DNA of 64,000 nt from AWTP1-13 sp963832445 (GCA_963832445.1 CAWHUM010000001.1:62001-126000), one strand, 5' to 3'; shown: positions 35,081 to 45,086, counted from the first letter of the stretch. Notes: a model not told the origin generated them from the letters alone. A program made the numbers and translations.

Positions 35081-36175
35081 ATGGTCGTGGTACTCAATGA
35101 ACAATCCGAGACGGAGTGCAAAAGCGCGCGCGCCGATGGCGAGCAGTTGTGGCTCGATGCGGGAGAGTTTCAGTCGGCGACGGGCTGGGCGCTGAAGCCG
35201 GAAGGGTTCTGTCACGGCGACACCTGCGTGCCCGTGCCGCCGGCCCGGGCCCACGAGTTCATAGCCGGCGGCGCGGTCAACGCGGCCGCGTTCTGGGGCC
35301 GCATGGGCAAGCCGGTCGTGCACGACGCCGCCGGCGAGGTCTGGGTGCTGGGGACCAATGCTGCGGAGCGCAGCACATCGCTGCAATCGCTGGAGGCGCC
35401 CGACTTCAGCCTGCCCGACCTCGACGGGCGCACGCACACGCTCTCGCAGCACCGCGGCAAGAAGGTGCTGCTGGCAACGTGGGCCTCCTGGTGAGGCTGC
35501 AGAGCTGACTTGCCCGTGTGGCAGTCCCTGTATGCAGAGCTCAAGGACAGCGGGTTCGTCGTGGTGGCCGTTGCCATGGACGTGGCCGACGCCGCCCGCC
35601 CGTGGATCGAGGTAGCCAAGGCGGACTACCCCTGCCTGATCGACAGCAACCACCACGTCGCCGATCTCTACAATATGGTCAACGTGCCCCAGGCGGTGTG
35701 GATCGACGAGGCGGGGCGCATCGCGCGGCCGCCGGAGAATGCGGGCTCCTCCGATGCGTTCCGCAACATGGACCGCGTCACCAAGAAGATGACGCCCGAG
35801 CAGCTGAAGGAGCGGGAGCGCACCAAGTCGACCTACGTGGCTGCCGTGCGCGATTGGGTGTCGAAGGGCTCGGCGAGCGAGTTCGTCTACGACGCCGCGC
35901 AGGCTCGCGCGCGGTTGCGCCTGCCGGACACCGCGATCGCGCAGGCGCATGCGCATTTCCGGCTGGCCCAGTACCTCCTGCGGCAAGGCAGGCGCGACGA
36001 GGCGGCGGCGCATTTCGCGCAAGCCAGCCGGCTTCACCCGGACTCCTGGACCATCTGGCGCCAGGCCGCCGAGAAGGATGCCACGGGGCTCGCGGCCGGG
36101 CCCGAGTTCTGGGCGCGTGTCGATGCGCTGGGCGCCCGCCCGTATCATCGCCCGATCGACATGAAGGGGCTGTGA
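35081..36175 (+). CDS. Thioredoxin-fold (redoxin/TlpA-like) protein with in-frame TGA: candidate selenoprotein
   Basis: Read through the TGA at 35492-35494, this is one 364-residue protein. After an N-terminal domain with Cys44 and Cys49 (CHGDTC), a redoxin domain begins near residue 107 (APDFSLPDLDGRTHTLS) and reaches the active site ATWASW-[TGA]-GCRADLPVWQ, with Sec138 and Cys140. The cis-proline loop NMVNVPQAVWID (about residue 203) follows, then a TPR-like C-terminus (AHFRLAQYLLRQGRRDEAAAHF, about 288-330). Both halves are in the same frame and no shift is needed. Cys homologues, as I remember them, have WASWCGCR here. A SECIS-like hairpin follows the TGA. Probable role: thiol redox or peroxidase-like. 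Requires selABCD elsewhere. Confidence 0.85.
35497..35537 (+). promoter_or_regulatory. Bacterial SECIS-like hairpin directly after the in-frame TGA
   Basis: Upper stem GAC (35507-35509) pairs with GTC (35524-35526), then a single bulged U at 35510, then TGCC (35511-35514) with GGCA (35520-35523), closed by the five-base loop CGTGT. A lower stem CTGCA/TGCAG (35497-35501, 35533-35537) encloses it. The loop GU is 22-23 nt after the TGA. Bulged U, short upper stem, G in the first two loop bases and this spacing are the features SelB reads in E. coli fdhF. Confidence 0.8.
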
Positions 36176-36213
36176 GCCACGTAGCGGCTGGTCGACGCGA
36201 CGGTGCCGGCTGC

Positions 36214-36642
36214 TTAAAGCACGACGAGGTGCCGTGCTTCGGCGCCGCGCACGGCCTTCAGCGGCAGCCCGCGATCGAAGGTCACCAGCCGGCCGCCGTG
36301 CTTGACTGCAAGGCCCATGAGATAAACGTCAGTGATCTGGTTGGGGCCGAGGATGAAGCTTCGGTCGAACAATTGATCGTCCGCTATCGAAACATCATCC
36401 GGCCAGAATTCGTGGTCGGCTTGCGAGAGCTGTGCCCCGAGCATCGAGATGGCCGTCGTCAGAGCAATCGGCCGTTGATAGCCTGGTTTCGAGATGATCC
36501 GCGCAAGGCCGTTTTGGGTGAGCGGACAGGTGGCCCAGCCTTGCGACTTGTGCGTCAGCCGCCAGCCTTGCGCCGGCTGGTGGTGGATGTGTCCGGGGTC
36601 AAAAAGGGCAAGCAGTACGTTGACGTCGAACAGCGCCCGCAC
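36214..36642 (-). CDS. PIN domain ribonuclease toxin (VapC-like)
   Basis: A 142-residue PIN domain. Acidic active-site residues are in the N-terminal FDVNVLLALFD, in DHEFWPDDVSIAD and in QITDVYLMGLAVKHGGRLVTFD; a conserved NGLARII segment carries the glutamine/asparagine region. It lies two bases downstream of a ribbon-helix-helix partner, the standard VapBC order. It should cleave RNA, often tRNA, when freed from its partner. Confidence 0.88.
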   Translation of the reverse strand: MRALFDVNVLLALFDPGHIHHQPAQGWRLTHKSQGWATCPLTQNGLARIISKPGYQRPIALTTAISMLGAQLSQADHEFWPDDVSIADDQLFDRSFILGPNQITDVYLMGLAVKHGGRLVTFDRGLPLKAVRGAEARHLVVL

Positions 36643-36644
36643 GC

Positions 36645-36947
36645 CTACTTGCCCTTCCCGGGATCGTCCCTGCTCAGGCCCGCATCCTCGAGGTCGGCCT
36701 CCTCGATCAGCCGGTCGACCTGTTCCTTGGTGACGACCACGCCTTCCCGGTTCGTCAGCACGTACCAGCCGTCCTTGAGGACGAACGGAGGGCTGGCCTC
36801 CTCGCCAAAACCCGCAGGCGCGCCCGGCTGAGTAAGACCCTTGCGGGCAAGCTCGGACAGCACCTGCCCCGCCGTCTTGCCTTCGGCACGGCCAAGCTCC
36901 TTGGCCGCCTGCAGGATGTCGTCATCGATGTCGAGCGTGGTGCGCAT
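36645..36947 (-). CDS. VapB-like antitoxin (ribbon-helix-helix)
   Basis: A 100-residue protein. MRTTLDIDDDILQAAKELGRAEGKTAGQVLSELARKGL is an RHH DNA-binding domain of the kind found in antitoxins; the acidic tail (EEADLEDAGLSRDD) would wrap the toxin. It directly precedes the PIN toxin and would autoregulate the pair. Its 5' half overlaps the open reading frame continuing from the upstream DUF2283 gene. Confidence 0.85.
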   Translation of the reverse strand: MRTTLDIDDDILQAAKELGRAEGKTAGQVLSELARKGLTQPGAPAGFGEEASPPFVLKDGWYVLTNREGVVVTKEQVDRLIEEADLEDAGLSRDDPGKGK

Positions 36948-37165
36948 GCATCAGATGCTAGCGCATCAGATGCGGTGATGCAAGAGATTGGGTCTGGCGG
37001 CATCACGCGCTTGGAAGCGTCGAGCACCTCGATTGAGATGAGATTGCCCTCCAGGTCGTAGTCGAGGATGATCCCCGGCTTGTCCTCGTCGCTTTCCGAG
37101 ACAGCAACCCCCTCCCTCAGGATCAGCTTCAGGGTGTCGGTATCCCGATCGTATTTGGCTTTCAC
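36755..37165 (-). CDS. DUF2283 family protein, with uncertain C-terminal end
   Basis: A GTG start at 37165 overlaps the stop of the DUF4258 gene (GTGA) and has GGAG about ten bases upstream. The first 60 residues (KAKYDRDTDTLKLILREG, EDKPGIILDYDLEGNLISIEVLDASKR) are an unmistakable DUF2283 domain. The open frame then runs on for about 70 low-complexity residues across the vapB start, which the family does not have; a frameshift near 36970-37000 would give a natural stop at 36966. DUF2283 is often found next to DUF4258, in what is thought to be a toxin-antitoxin-like pair. Confidence 0.7.
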   Translation of the reverse strand: MKAKYDRDTDTLKLILREGVAVSESDEDKPGIILDYDLEGNLISIEVLDASKRVMPPDPISCITASDALASDACAPRSTSMTTSCRRPRSLAVPKARRRGRCCPSLPARVLLSRARLRVLARRPALRSSSRTAGTC

Positions 37166-37432
37166 GGTAGTGCACTCCAGTACTTTCCAACCTTGCTCGT
37201 TCGGTACGCAGTCACGACTGCCGCGCGGCTCGCGATCCACATCTACGAAAACCCTGATCAAATACATCTTACCTTCTTGTGCAACGGCTTGCAGAACATC
37301 GCGGCCGGGACGCACTGGAAGCCTCTGTTCCGGAGCCGCAAGCACCGCTGCGACCGTGGCAAGATCGATGCCGCCGGCTATCTCCTCTTCGGCGTGCCGG
37401 CTCAGGACCCAATGTTCAATGGGCTCTGCCAT
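37162..37432 (-). CDS. DUF4258 family protein, frameshifted
   Basis: Begins MAEPIEHWVLSRHAEEEIAG, the DUF4258 opening with its conserved SRHA. The middle (MYLIRVFVDVDREPR) then needs a one-base shift near 37218 to give the family ending VVTAYRTSKVGKYW and a stop that overlaps the GTG of DUF2283. The 271-bp span (3n+1) supports a single extra base. It starts 12 bp after the carboxylase beta-subunit stop. Members resemble RelE-like or BrnT-like small toxins in size, but the function is not established. Confidence 0.75.
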
Positions 37433-37443
37433 TCCACCACCCC

Positions 37444-38976
<1,533 letters not shown>

Positions 38977-39068
38977 GGGTGTGCCCCGATTCGAGTTCCC
39001 TCGCGCCTGAGCGGCATAGCATGGGCGTGGTGCACTGCAAAACGCCCGGCGGGCCAAGGGTTATCGGG

Positions 39069-40259
39069 TCAGGCCGGCGGCGGCGCGGCGAGCAGCCGGC
39101 GCATGGACCACAGGCCGAAGATCGGCCCGGGCACGAGTAGCCAGAACAGATACTGCGCCGGGATGGCTGCCACGGCCTGGTTCAGCACCTGGATGCTGAC
39201 GATCGACACGGCAAAGCCGATCGAGTTGCCGATGGTGAGCGCCGAGCCCACCTTGTCGGCCGGCGCGTACTGCGCATTGAGGGTGGAGAACTGCGGCGAG
39301 TCGCCCGCCACCACCACGCCCCACAGCAGCAGGAAGCCGACGAACGCCAAGGGGGCAGCGTAGAACAGCAGCGGCGACAGCAGGCAGCACATGCCCGACG
39401 CCGCAAGCTGGAAAGAGGCAACCCGCGCGCTGCCCAGCCGCAGGGACAGAAGTCCGCCGCCAATACAGCCGACGGCGCCGGCGGCGATGATGGCGAAAGT
39501 CAGCACCGACACGTTGGGCAGTGCGCCCCCCGACCCGGCGGCGGCCGCGTGGGCCGCGAGGATCACCGGCACGAAGGCCCAGAAGGCGTAGAGCTCCCAC
39601 ATATGGCCGAAATAGCCGAAGACGGAGGCGCGGAAGCCCTTGGCCTTGAAGATGGTCGCCAGCGATCGGGGATCGAACCTGGCCCCTGCCCTGAGATGCG
39701 GCCCGTCCGGCACGAACACGTACATCAGGAGGCCGCCGGCCGCGGCAATGGCCGACACGCTCAGCATCACCGTCTGCCACGGCAGTGCCTGGCCCAGCCC
39801 CTTGATGAGATGCGGCAGCGCCGTGCCGACCACCAGGGCACCGACCAGGAACCCCAATGCCCTGCCGAGGTCGTGCTGGTACCAGCCCGAGGCGATCTTC
39901 AGCCCGATGGGATAGATGCCGGCCAGGAAGAAACCCACGGCGAAGCGCGCGGCGAGCAGCAGCGCGATGTCGCCGTCGAGGAAGTACACGACGGCATTGA
40001 CCCCCGCGCCGAGCAGTGAGCAGACGAGAAACGTGGCCCGCGGCGAATAGCGGTCCGAGATGGCGAGCAGCGCGAACACCAGCGTGCCCGCGATGAACCC
40101 GAGCTGCACGGCCGATGCCATGTGTCCGACCATGCTGTCGGGCAGGCCCATGCGGGCCTGCAGGTCGGGCAGCACCGCATTGCCGGCGAACCACAGCGAG
40201 ATGCCGGCAAGCTGCGATAGCACGATGACAGGAAGGATGCGGCGGGGTCGCTCAGCCAT
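39069..40259 (-). CDS. MFS transporter
   Basis: A 396-residue major facilitator with twelve predicted helices. The motif between helices 2 and 3 (LLAISDRYSPRATFLVCSLLGAG) is the relaxed form of the MFS D-x-x-x-R/K motif. ATG at 40259 chosen because the upstream extension lacks a ribosome-binding site. The substrate cannot be inferred; there is no linked regulator. Confidence 0.88.
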   Translation of the reverse strand: MAERPRRILPVIVLSQLAGISLWFAGNAVLPDLQARMGLPDSMVGHMASAVQLGFIAGTLVFALLAISDRYSPRATFLVCSLLGAGVNAVVYFLDGDIALLLAARFAVGFFLAGIYPIGLKIASGWYQHDLGRALGFLVGALVVGTALPHLIKGLGQALPWQTVMLSVSAIAAAGGLLMYVFVPDGPHLRAGARFDPRSLATIFKAKGFRASVFGYFGHMWELYAFWAFVPVILAAHAAAAGSGGALPNVSVLTFAIIAAGAVGCIGGGLLSLRLGSARVASFQLAASGMCCLLSPLLFYAAPLAFVGFLLLWGVVVAGDSPQFSTLNAQYAPADKVGSALTIGNSIGFAVSIVSIQVLNQAVAAIPAQYLFWLLVPGPIFGLWSMRRLLAAPPPA

Positions 40260-40357
40260 GACGCTGGTATACGTCCCACCGCTGGGTCCGCTCAAGGCGC
40301 GCAGCAGTCAACCAGGGCGCTTGGGTATTTGCTTGTGGCGTGCCCTGGTTCAATCCC

Positions 40358-40441
40358 TCACCACCACTTCGGCGCGTACCACCCGTACGCGGCCCCAGCG
40401 ACGATGAGCAACAGCACAACAATAATGACAACGTTCCTCAT
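40358..40441 (-). CDS. Tiny single-pass membrane peptide (27 aa)
   Basis: A 28-codon ORF too short for standard gene finders. It starts at 40441 behind CCGAGGGAATTGTC, a good ribosome-binding site. It consists almost wholly of one hydrophobic helix (VVIIVVLLLIVAGAA) followed by a short aromatic tail (YGWYAPKWW). The aromatic belt and clean stop make it credible as a small membrane protein; the function is unknown. Confidence 0.5.
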   Translation of the reverse strand: MRNVVIIVVLLLIVAGAAYGWYAPKWW

Positions 40442-40545
40442 GACAATTCCCTCGGCTTGCTCCGCACGAGGCAAGAAATACCACGCCTAGCAGGGTCTCG
40501 TCTCAGCGACGCCGAGCGCCTGCCGGTCGGCTCTGCAAAATTGAG

Positions 40546-40698
40546 CTACCTGAGCAGCGCCAGCATGCGACTGGCGGCGGCCATTTCAGCCCAGCGGCGC
40601 TCGCGGAGCGCCCTCGCCTCGGCGTCCTCGCCCCGCTTGCCGATCTGGAAGTCCTCGTCGACGTGCGCCAGCGCCCAGGCCGCTTCGGCGGCAGCGCA
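40546..40698 (-). pseudogene. Truncated duplicate of the ATP12 chaperone gene 3' end
   Basis: About 50 codons translate to AEAAWALAHVDEDFQIGKRG, then EDAEARALRERRWAEMAAASRM-like residues ending LALLR and a stop. This matches the C-terminus of the intact ATP12 gene at 43384 (EAAWAAAHVDEDFQIGQWGEDSEAKARRQRR...MLALLA) at roughly three-quarters identity, in the same orientation. The rest of the gene is missing upstream. It is a remnant, or a very degenerate second copy, left when the 40832-43213 gene came to lie between the two. Confidence 0.75.
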
Positions 40699-40831
40699 CG
40701 AACCACCTCTGGCATGATCTGTTGGCTTCGTGCAAGAAACTCTGCTCAGCACGCGTGCCGACTGCCGACCGCTTTCGCGCGGGCCGGGAAAGTTGGCGCG
40801 ATGAGGATCGCAAGATCGGGGGATCGCAGCC

Positions 40832-43213
40832 TTGGCCCAGAGCACGACTGAACGAGCCGATCAGACGCGCAACGCCGCCCTGCGGTTCGGCAGCGCGCGC
40901 GATACGCTGCGCAGCGAGGACATCCCCCTGGTGACCGGACAAGGGCGGTTCACCGACGATCTCGTGGTGGCCGGACAGGCGCACGCGGCCTTCGTGCGCG
41001 CGGCCGTCGCACACGCCGGCATCCGCTCGGTCGAGACGGGCGCGGCAAGCCGCATGCCTGGCGTCGTCGCCGTGATCACGGGGCGGGACCTCGCAACCGA
41101 AGGCATTGGCGCCATCGCGCCGGTCGCCATTTTCAACGGCCGCGATGGCCGGCCGATGTTCACCACCCGCATGCCCGTGCTGGCCGTGGAGCGGGTGCGC
41201 TTCGTCGGCGAGCCGATCGCAGCCGTGGTTGCCGAGACCCTGGCGCAGGCGCTGGACGCGGCCGAGAAGGTGGAGGTGGATTACGACCATCTCCCCGCTG
41301 TGGCCGACGTCGCCGGCGCCATGGCCGCCGGTGCGCCGCTGGTGTGGCCTGAAGCTCCCGGCAACATCGCGCTCGACTGGGAGGACGGCGATGCGGCCGC
41401 CGTCGAAGCGGCGTTTGCGCGTGCCGCCCACATCGAGCGTGTGCGTCTTTTCGATACCCGCCTCGCGGTTGCCGCCATGGAGCCGCGCGCCGCCATCGCC
41501 AGCTTCGATGCGCAAACCGAGCGCTACACGCTGATCGCCCCCACCCAGGGCGTGGCTATCGTGCGCAAAGTCCTGGCCGAAAACGTGCTCAAGCTGCCGG
41601 CCGAGAAGATCCGCGTCCTCACCCACGACGTCGGCGGCGGCTTCGGCATGAAGACGCAGGCCTACGCCGAGTATGCCGCGCTGCTCTGCGCCGCGCGCCG
41701 TACGGGGCGGCCGGTGCGCTGGTGCGCGTCTCGGCTCGAGAGCTTTCTCACCGATACCGCCGCCCGCGACGGCCTGCTGGAAGGCGAGCTGGCCCTTGAC
41801 GCCGACGGCCGCTTCCTGGCCCTGCGCGCGCGCACCTTTGTCGGCATCGGCGCCTACGCCACCAACTACGTGGCGATCATCACGACGCGGAATACCAGCA
41901 ACTGCCTGTCCAGCGTGTATGCCATCCCCGCCATCCACTTCGCCAACAAGATGGTGCTCACCAACGCCACGCCGCTCGGGCCCTATCGCGGCGCCGGCAG
42001 GCCGGAAGCGATCTATCTCGTGGAACGCCTGATCGACGCCGCCGCGCGCTCCATGGGCATCGACCGCGTGGAGCTGCGGCGGCGCAACCTGATCCCGCCC
42101 TCCGCCATGCCCTACAAGACCGCGGTTGGGCCGATCTACGACAGCGGCGATTTCGCCACCATCCTCGACCGGGCGCTCGCTGATGCCGACTGGGCCAATT
42201 TCCCGACGCGCCGGGCGGCCTCCGAGGCTGCCGGAAAGCTGCGCGGCATCGGCATCTGCTGCTTCCTGGAGGTTGCCGGCGGCATCCTCGACGAGACCGT
42301 GGACCTGCGATTCGAGGCGGACGGCCGGGTGGCGCTACGCACCGGCGTGCAGGCGATGGGGCAGGGGCATCTGTCGACCTTCGTGCCGCTGGTGGCCCAG
42401 CGGCTCGGCATCGACCCGGCCGCCGTGCGGCTGATCCAAGGCGACAGCGACGAGGTGCCGGCCGGCACGCCGAGCGTCGCCTCGAGGTCGATCATGATGG
42501 CGGGCAGCGCCACCGCACTCGCCTGCGACCAGGCCATCGACAAGGGCCGCCGCGGCGCCGCCCTCCTGTTCCAGGCCGACCCTGGCAGCATCGAGTTCAG
42601 CGACGGCGTGTTCCGGGTGGCCGGCACCGACCGCACCATGCCGCTGCTCGAGCTGGCGCAGCGCCTGCGCTCAGCCGACCTGCCGCAGGAGCTGGCCGGC
42701 GGGCTCGACACGGTCGCCAAGTTCGTCTCGCCGCAGATGAGCTTCCCCAACGGCTGCCACATCTGCGAGGTGGAGATCGACCCGGACACAGGCGCCGTCA
42801 CCGTTGCCGGCTACACGGCAGTCGACGACGTCGGCAACATCCTGAACGAGACCATCGTGCGCGGGCAGATCCACGGCGGCGTGGCGCAGGGCCTGGGGCA
42901 GGTACTGGGCGAGCGCATCGTCCACAGCCAGGACGGCCAGCTGCTCACCGCGTCCTTCATGGACTACGCCATGCCGCGCGCCGACGACTTTCCGGCCATG
43001 TCGGTGCACCACCACGCCGTGCCCTGCGCCACCAACCCGCTGGGCGTCAAGGGCGCCGGCGAATCGGGCGTCGCCGGCTCCCTGCCGTCGGGCGTCAGCG
43101 CCGTGCTGGATGCGCTCGCCAGCCGCGGCGTCACCAGTCTCGACCTGCCGATGACGGCGCAACGTATCTGGACCGCATTGCAGCGGGCCAATGCGGCCCA
43201 ATCGCTGCGGTAG
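40832..43213 (+). CDS. Xanthine dehydrogenase family molybdopterin-binding subunit (CoxL/XdhB-like)
   Basis: A 793-residue large subunit of a molybdenum hydroxylase. Domain motifs: N-terminal hammerhead LVTGQGRFTDDL, HDVGGGFGMKTQAYAEYAALL, GPYRGAGRPEAIYLVERLIDAAA (the AYRGAGR type of form II enzymes, not form I CO dehydrogenase), QAMGQGHLSTF and the catalytic glutamate in GVKGAGESG near the C-terminus. The start is a TTG. No small iron-sulfur or FAD subunit gene is adjacent, which is unusual for the family. It sits between two direct copies of an ATP12 3' segment. The natural substrate is unknown. Confidence 0.9.
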   Translation: MAQSTTERADQTRNAALRFGSARDTLRSEDIPLVTGQGRFTDDLVVAGQAHAAFVRAAVAHAGIRSVETGAASRMPGVVAVITGRDLATEGIGAIAPVAIFNGRDGRPMFTTRMPVLAVERVRFVGEPIAAVVAETLAQALDAAEKVEVDYDHLPAVADVAGAMAAGAPLVWPEAPGNIALDWEDGDAAAVEAAFARAAHIERVRLFDTRLAVAAMEPRAAIASFDAQTERYTLIAPTQGVAIVRKVLAENVLKLPAEKIRVLTHDVGGGFGMKTQAYAEYAALLCAARRTGRPVRWCASRLESFLTDTAARDGLLEGELALDADGRFLALRARTFVGIGAYATNYVAIITTRNTSNCLSSVYAIPAIHFANKMVLTNATPLGPYRGAGRPEAIYLVERLIDAAARSMGIDRVELRRRNLIPPSAMPYKTAVGPIYDSGDFATILDRALADADWANFPTRRAASEAAGKLRGIGICCFLEVAGGILDETVDLRFEADGRVALRTGVQAMGQGHLSTFVPLVAQRLGIDPAAVRLIQGDSDEVPAGTPSVASRSIMMAGSATALACDQAIDKGRRGAALLFQADPGSIEFSDGVFRVAGTDRTMPLLELAQRLRSADLPQELAGGLDTVAKFVSPQMSFPNGCHICEVEIDPDTGAVTVAGYTAVDDVGNILNETIVRGQIHGGVAQGLGQVLGERIVHSQDGQLLTASFMDYAMPRADDFPAMSVHHHAVPCATNPLGVKGAGESGVAGSLPSGVSAVLDALASRGVTSLDLPMTAQRIWTALQRANAAQSLR

Positions 43214-43383
43214 GCGCTCGAACTTGGAACGACCGATTTGGGTCACATTTCACCGTGCCACGGGCGAGCGTCCGGCGGCAGGGCACCGAAGGCGGGCGAG
43301 AGGGCCCTGGCCCGAGAGCCCTGGCCCGAGAGTCCTTGCCCAAGCGCCCTGGCGGATGCGTCGTGTGGTCCAGGAAACTCTGC

Positions 43384-44145
43384 TCAGGCAAGCAGCGCCA
43401 GCATCCGGCTCGCCGCCTGCATCTCGGCCCGGCGGCGCTGCCGGCGCGCCTTGGCCTCGCTATCCTCGCCCCATTGGCCGATCTGGAAGTCCTCGTCCAC
43501 GTGCGCGGCCGCCCATGCGGCCTCGGTTGTCACGCGACCGTGCGCGTGCGCGAGCGCCAGTAGCGCAGACCCCATGAGCGTGGTCATCACGTGCACGGCG
43601 GCCAGCGCGAAGGCGTCGCGCTCCTCGAGCGCGGCCCCGATTGCGGCCGCAACCTCGGCCGGTTGCGCCAAGGGCATGACCCCGGTTGCGACATTGAGGG
43701 GCGCGCCGAGCGCGTCGCGCGCCCATGCCAGTATCGGGTCCCATGCTGCCGCCTGTTGCGCAACCAGTTGCGCCGGTTGCTCCGCGCGATAGCAAACGAG
43801 ATCGCTGCCGGCATACTTGGCGACGTCCGCGCGCACCTCCGCTTGCCGCGCAGCGACGCCGTCGATTGCCGAGTTGGCGAGCCGCGTGAGCGGCATGGTC
43901 GCGGGATCGACGCGCTCGCGCTGCGCATCCCACTCGGCGGCGATGGCTTTCGCCAACGCGAGGGTGGGTAGCTGCAGGTAGCGCTTTGCCGGAGTGCGGA
44001 TCGGTTTGCCGTCGAGCGCGACCCGGTAGTGCGCCCGCCGTTCCCCCGCTGACGACAACGGAGCCGGCACTACCGCAACCGCTTTGTAGAAGCGCTTCGG
44101 CAAGCTTCGACCGCCGTTGCCACCGTTGTTGCTGGCGTTGGTCAT
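43384..44145 (-). CDS. ATP12 family F1-ATPase assembly chaperone
   Basis: A 253-residue soluble chaperone for the alpha subunit of F1-ATPase. The family pattern is clear: RFYKAVAVVPAPLSSAGERRAHYRVALDGKPIRTPAKRYLQLPT near the N-terminus, AIAAEWDAQRERVDPATMPLTRLANSAID, then VCYRAEQPAQLVAQQAAAWDPILAWA. Start at 44145 gives an ATGA overlap with the upstream HAD gene. Its 3' 150 bp are duplicated at 40546-40698. Confidence 0.9.
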   Translation of the reverse strand: MTNASNNGGNGGRSLPKRFYKAVAVVPAPLSSAGERRAHYRVALDGKPIRTPAKRYLQLPTLALAKAIAAEWDAQRERVDPATMPLTRLANSAIDGVAARQAEVRADVAKYAGSDLVCYRAEQPAQLVAQQAAAWDPILAWARDALGAPLNVATGVMPLAQPAEVAAAIGAALEERDAFALAAVHVMTTLMGSALLALAHAHGRVTTEAAWAAAHVDEDFQIGQWGEDSEAKARRQRRRAEMQAASRMLALLA

Positions 44146-44822
44146 TCGCCGGCCACCTGCTCGGCGAGCCGCTTGTCGATGGCGGCAAGCAACCCATCGC
44201 AACTGGCAACCACCGTGTGCGCTCCCGTTTGCCTCAACCGATCCCCCGCGTGATAGCCCCAGCCGACGCCAATGGCGCCGACGCGGGCAGCCCGCGCCAT
44301 CTCGATGTCGTAGGTGGAATCGCCCACCATCACGGTCGATTCGGGCTCCGCGCCGGTCTCCGCCATGGCCCGCAAGATCATGGAAGGATGCGGCTTGGAG
44401 GGGTGGTCGTCGGCGGTCTGGATGGTTACGAAATACCCGCCCCAGCCCTCGCGCTCGAGGATGCGGGCAACGCCCCGCCGGGACTTGCCCGTGGCGATGC
44501 CGAGCAGAAGATCGCCCCGCCTGCCCAAGATGGCCACCGCCTCGCCGATGCCGGCAAACAGCGGATCGTGGAGGCCCGCGAGCTGCCGCTTGCCCGGAAA
44601 ATCCGAGCGGTAAAGCTCGGCCAGCTCGGCCTGCACGCTGAGCGGCTGCTGCCCGGCCAGCACGGCGAAGGACTGCGGCAGCGACAGCCCGATCACGCCC
44701 AGGATTTCAGCTCGGCTCGGCGTCTGGAGGCCGAGGGTGGAGAAGGCATGCTGCATGGCCGCGCAGATCGCGTTCTGGCTGTCGACCAAGGTGCCGTCGC
44801 AATCGAAAATGACGAGTTTCAT
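44142..44822 (-). CDS. HAD family hydrolase (phosphoglycolate phosphatase-like)
   Basis: A 226-residue haloacid-dehalogenase phosphatase. Motif I FDCDGTLVDSQ (nucleophile Asp), motif II as GIATGKSRRG, conserved Lys in HPSKPHPSMI and motif IV VMVGDSTYDIEMA. A helical cap of the Gph type lies between residues about 15 and 85. It precedes and overlaps ATP12, a pairing I know from other alphaproteobacteria. Confidence 0.9.
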   Translation of the reverse strand: MKLVIFDCDGTLVDSQNAICAAMQHAFSTLGLQTPSRAEILGVIGLSLPQSFAVLAGQQPLSVQAELAELYRSDFPGKRQLAGLHDPLFAGIGEAVAILGRRGDLLLGIATGKSRRGVARILEREGWGGYFVTIQTADDHPSKPHPSMILRAMAETGAEPESTVMVGDSTYDIEMARAARVGAIGVGWGYHAGDRLRQTGAHTVVASCDGLLAAIDKRLAEQVAGE

Positions 44823-45086
44823 GGGGCGCGGTTATAGCACCGCGCGGCGTACCGTTGCGCTGGAGATTGTCTCCGTAAAGTGGGGCCGGGGCGGGCGGCT
44901 TTGGGGCAGCTGGTCGAGACGGCAGGGCGCCGTCTTCAATGACGATGGCCCCTATGTCGATGCGCGTGGCAACCTGCGGCAAAATTGGCTGGCTGCGGCA
45001 GACCGGTCCGGTTCGATGTGGTACGACTGACGCCAAGAAAATAGAAATACTCTTGCCATCGGCATCAACCCAGGTTTCTGCAGCGC

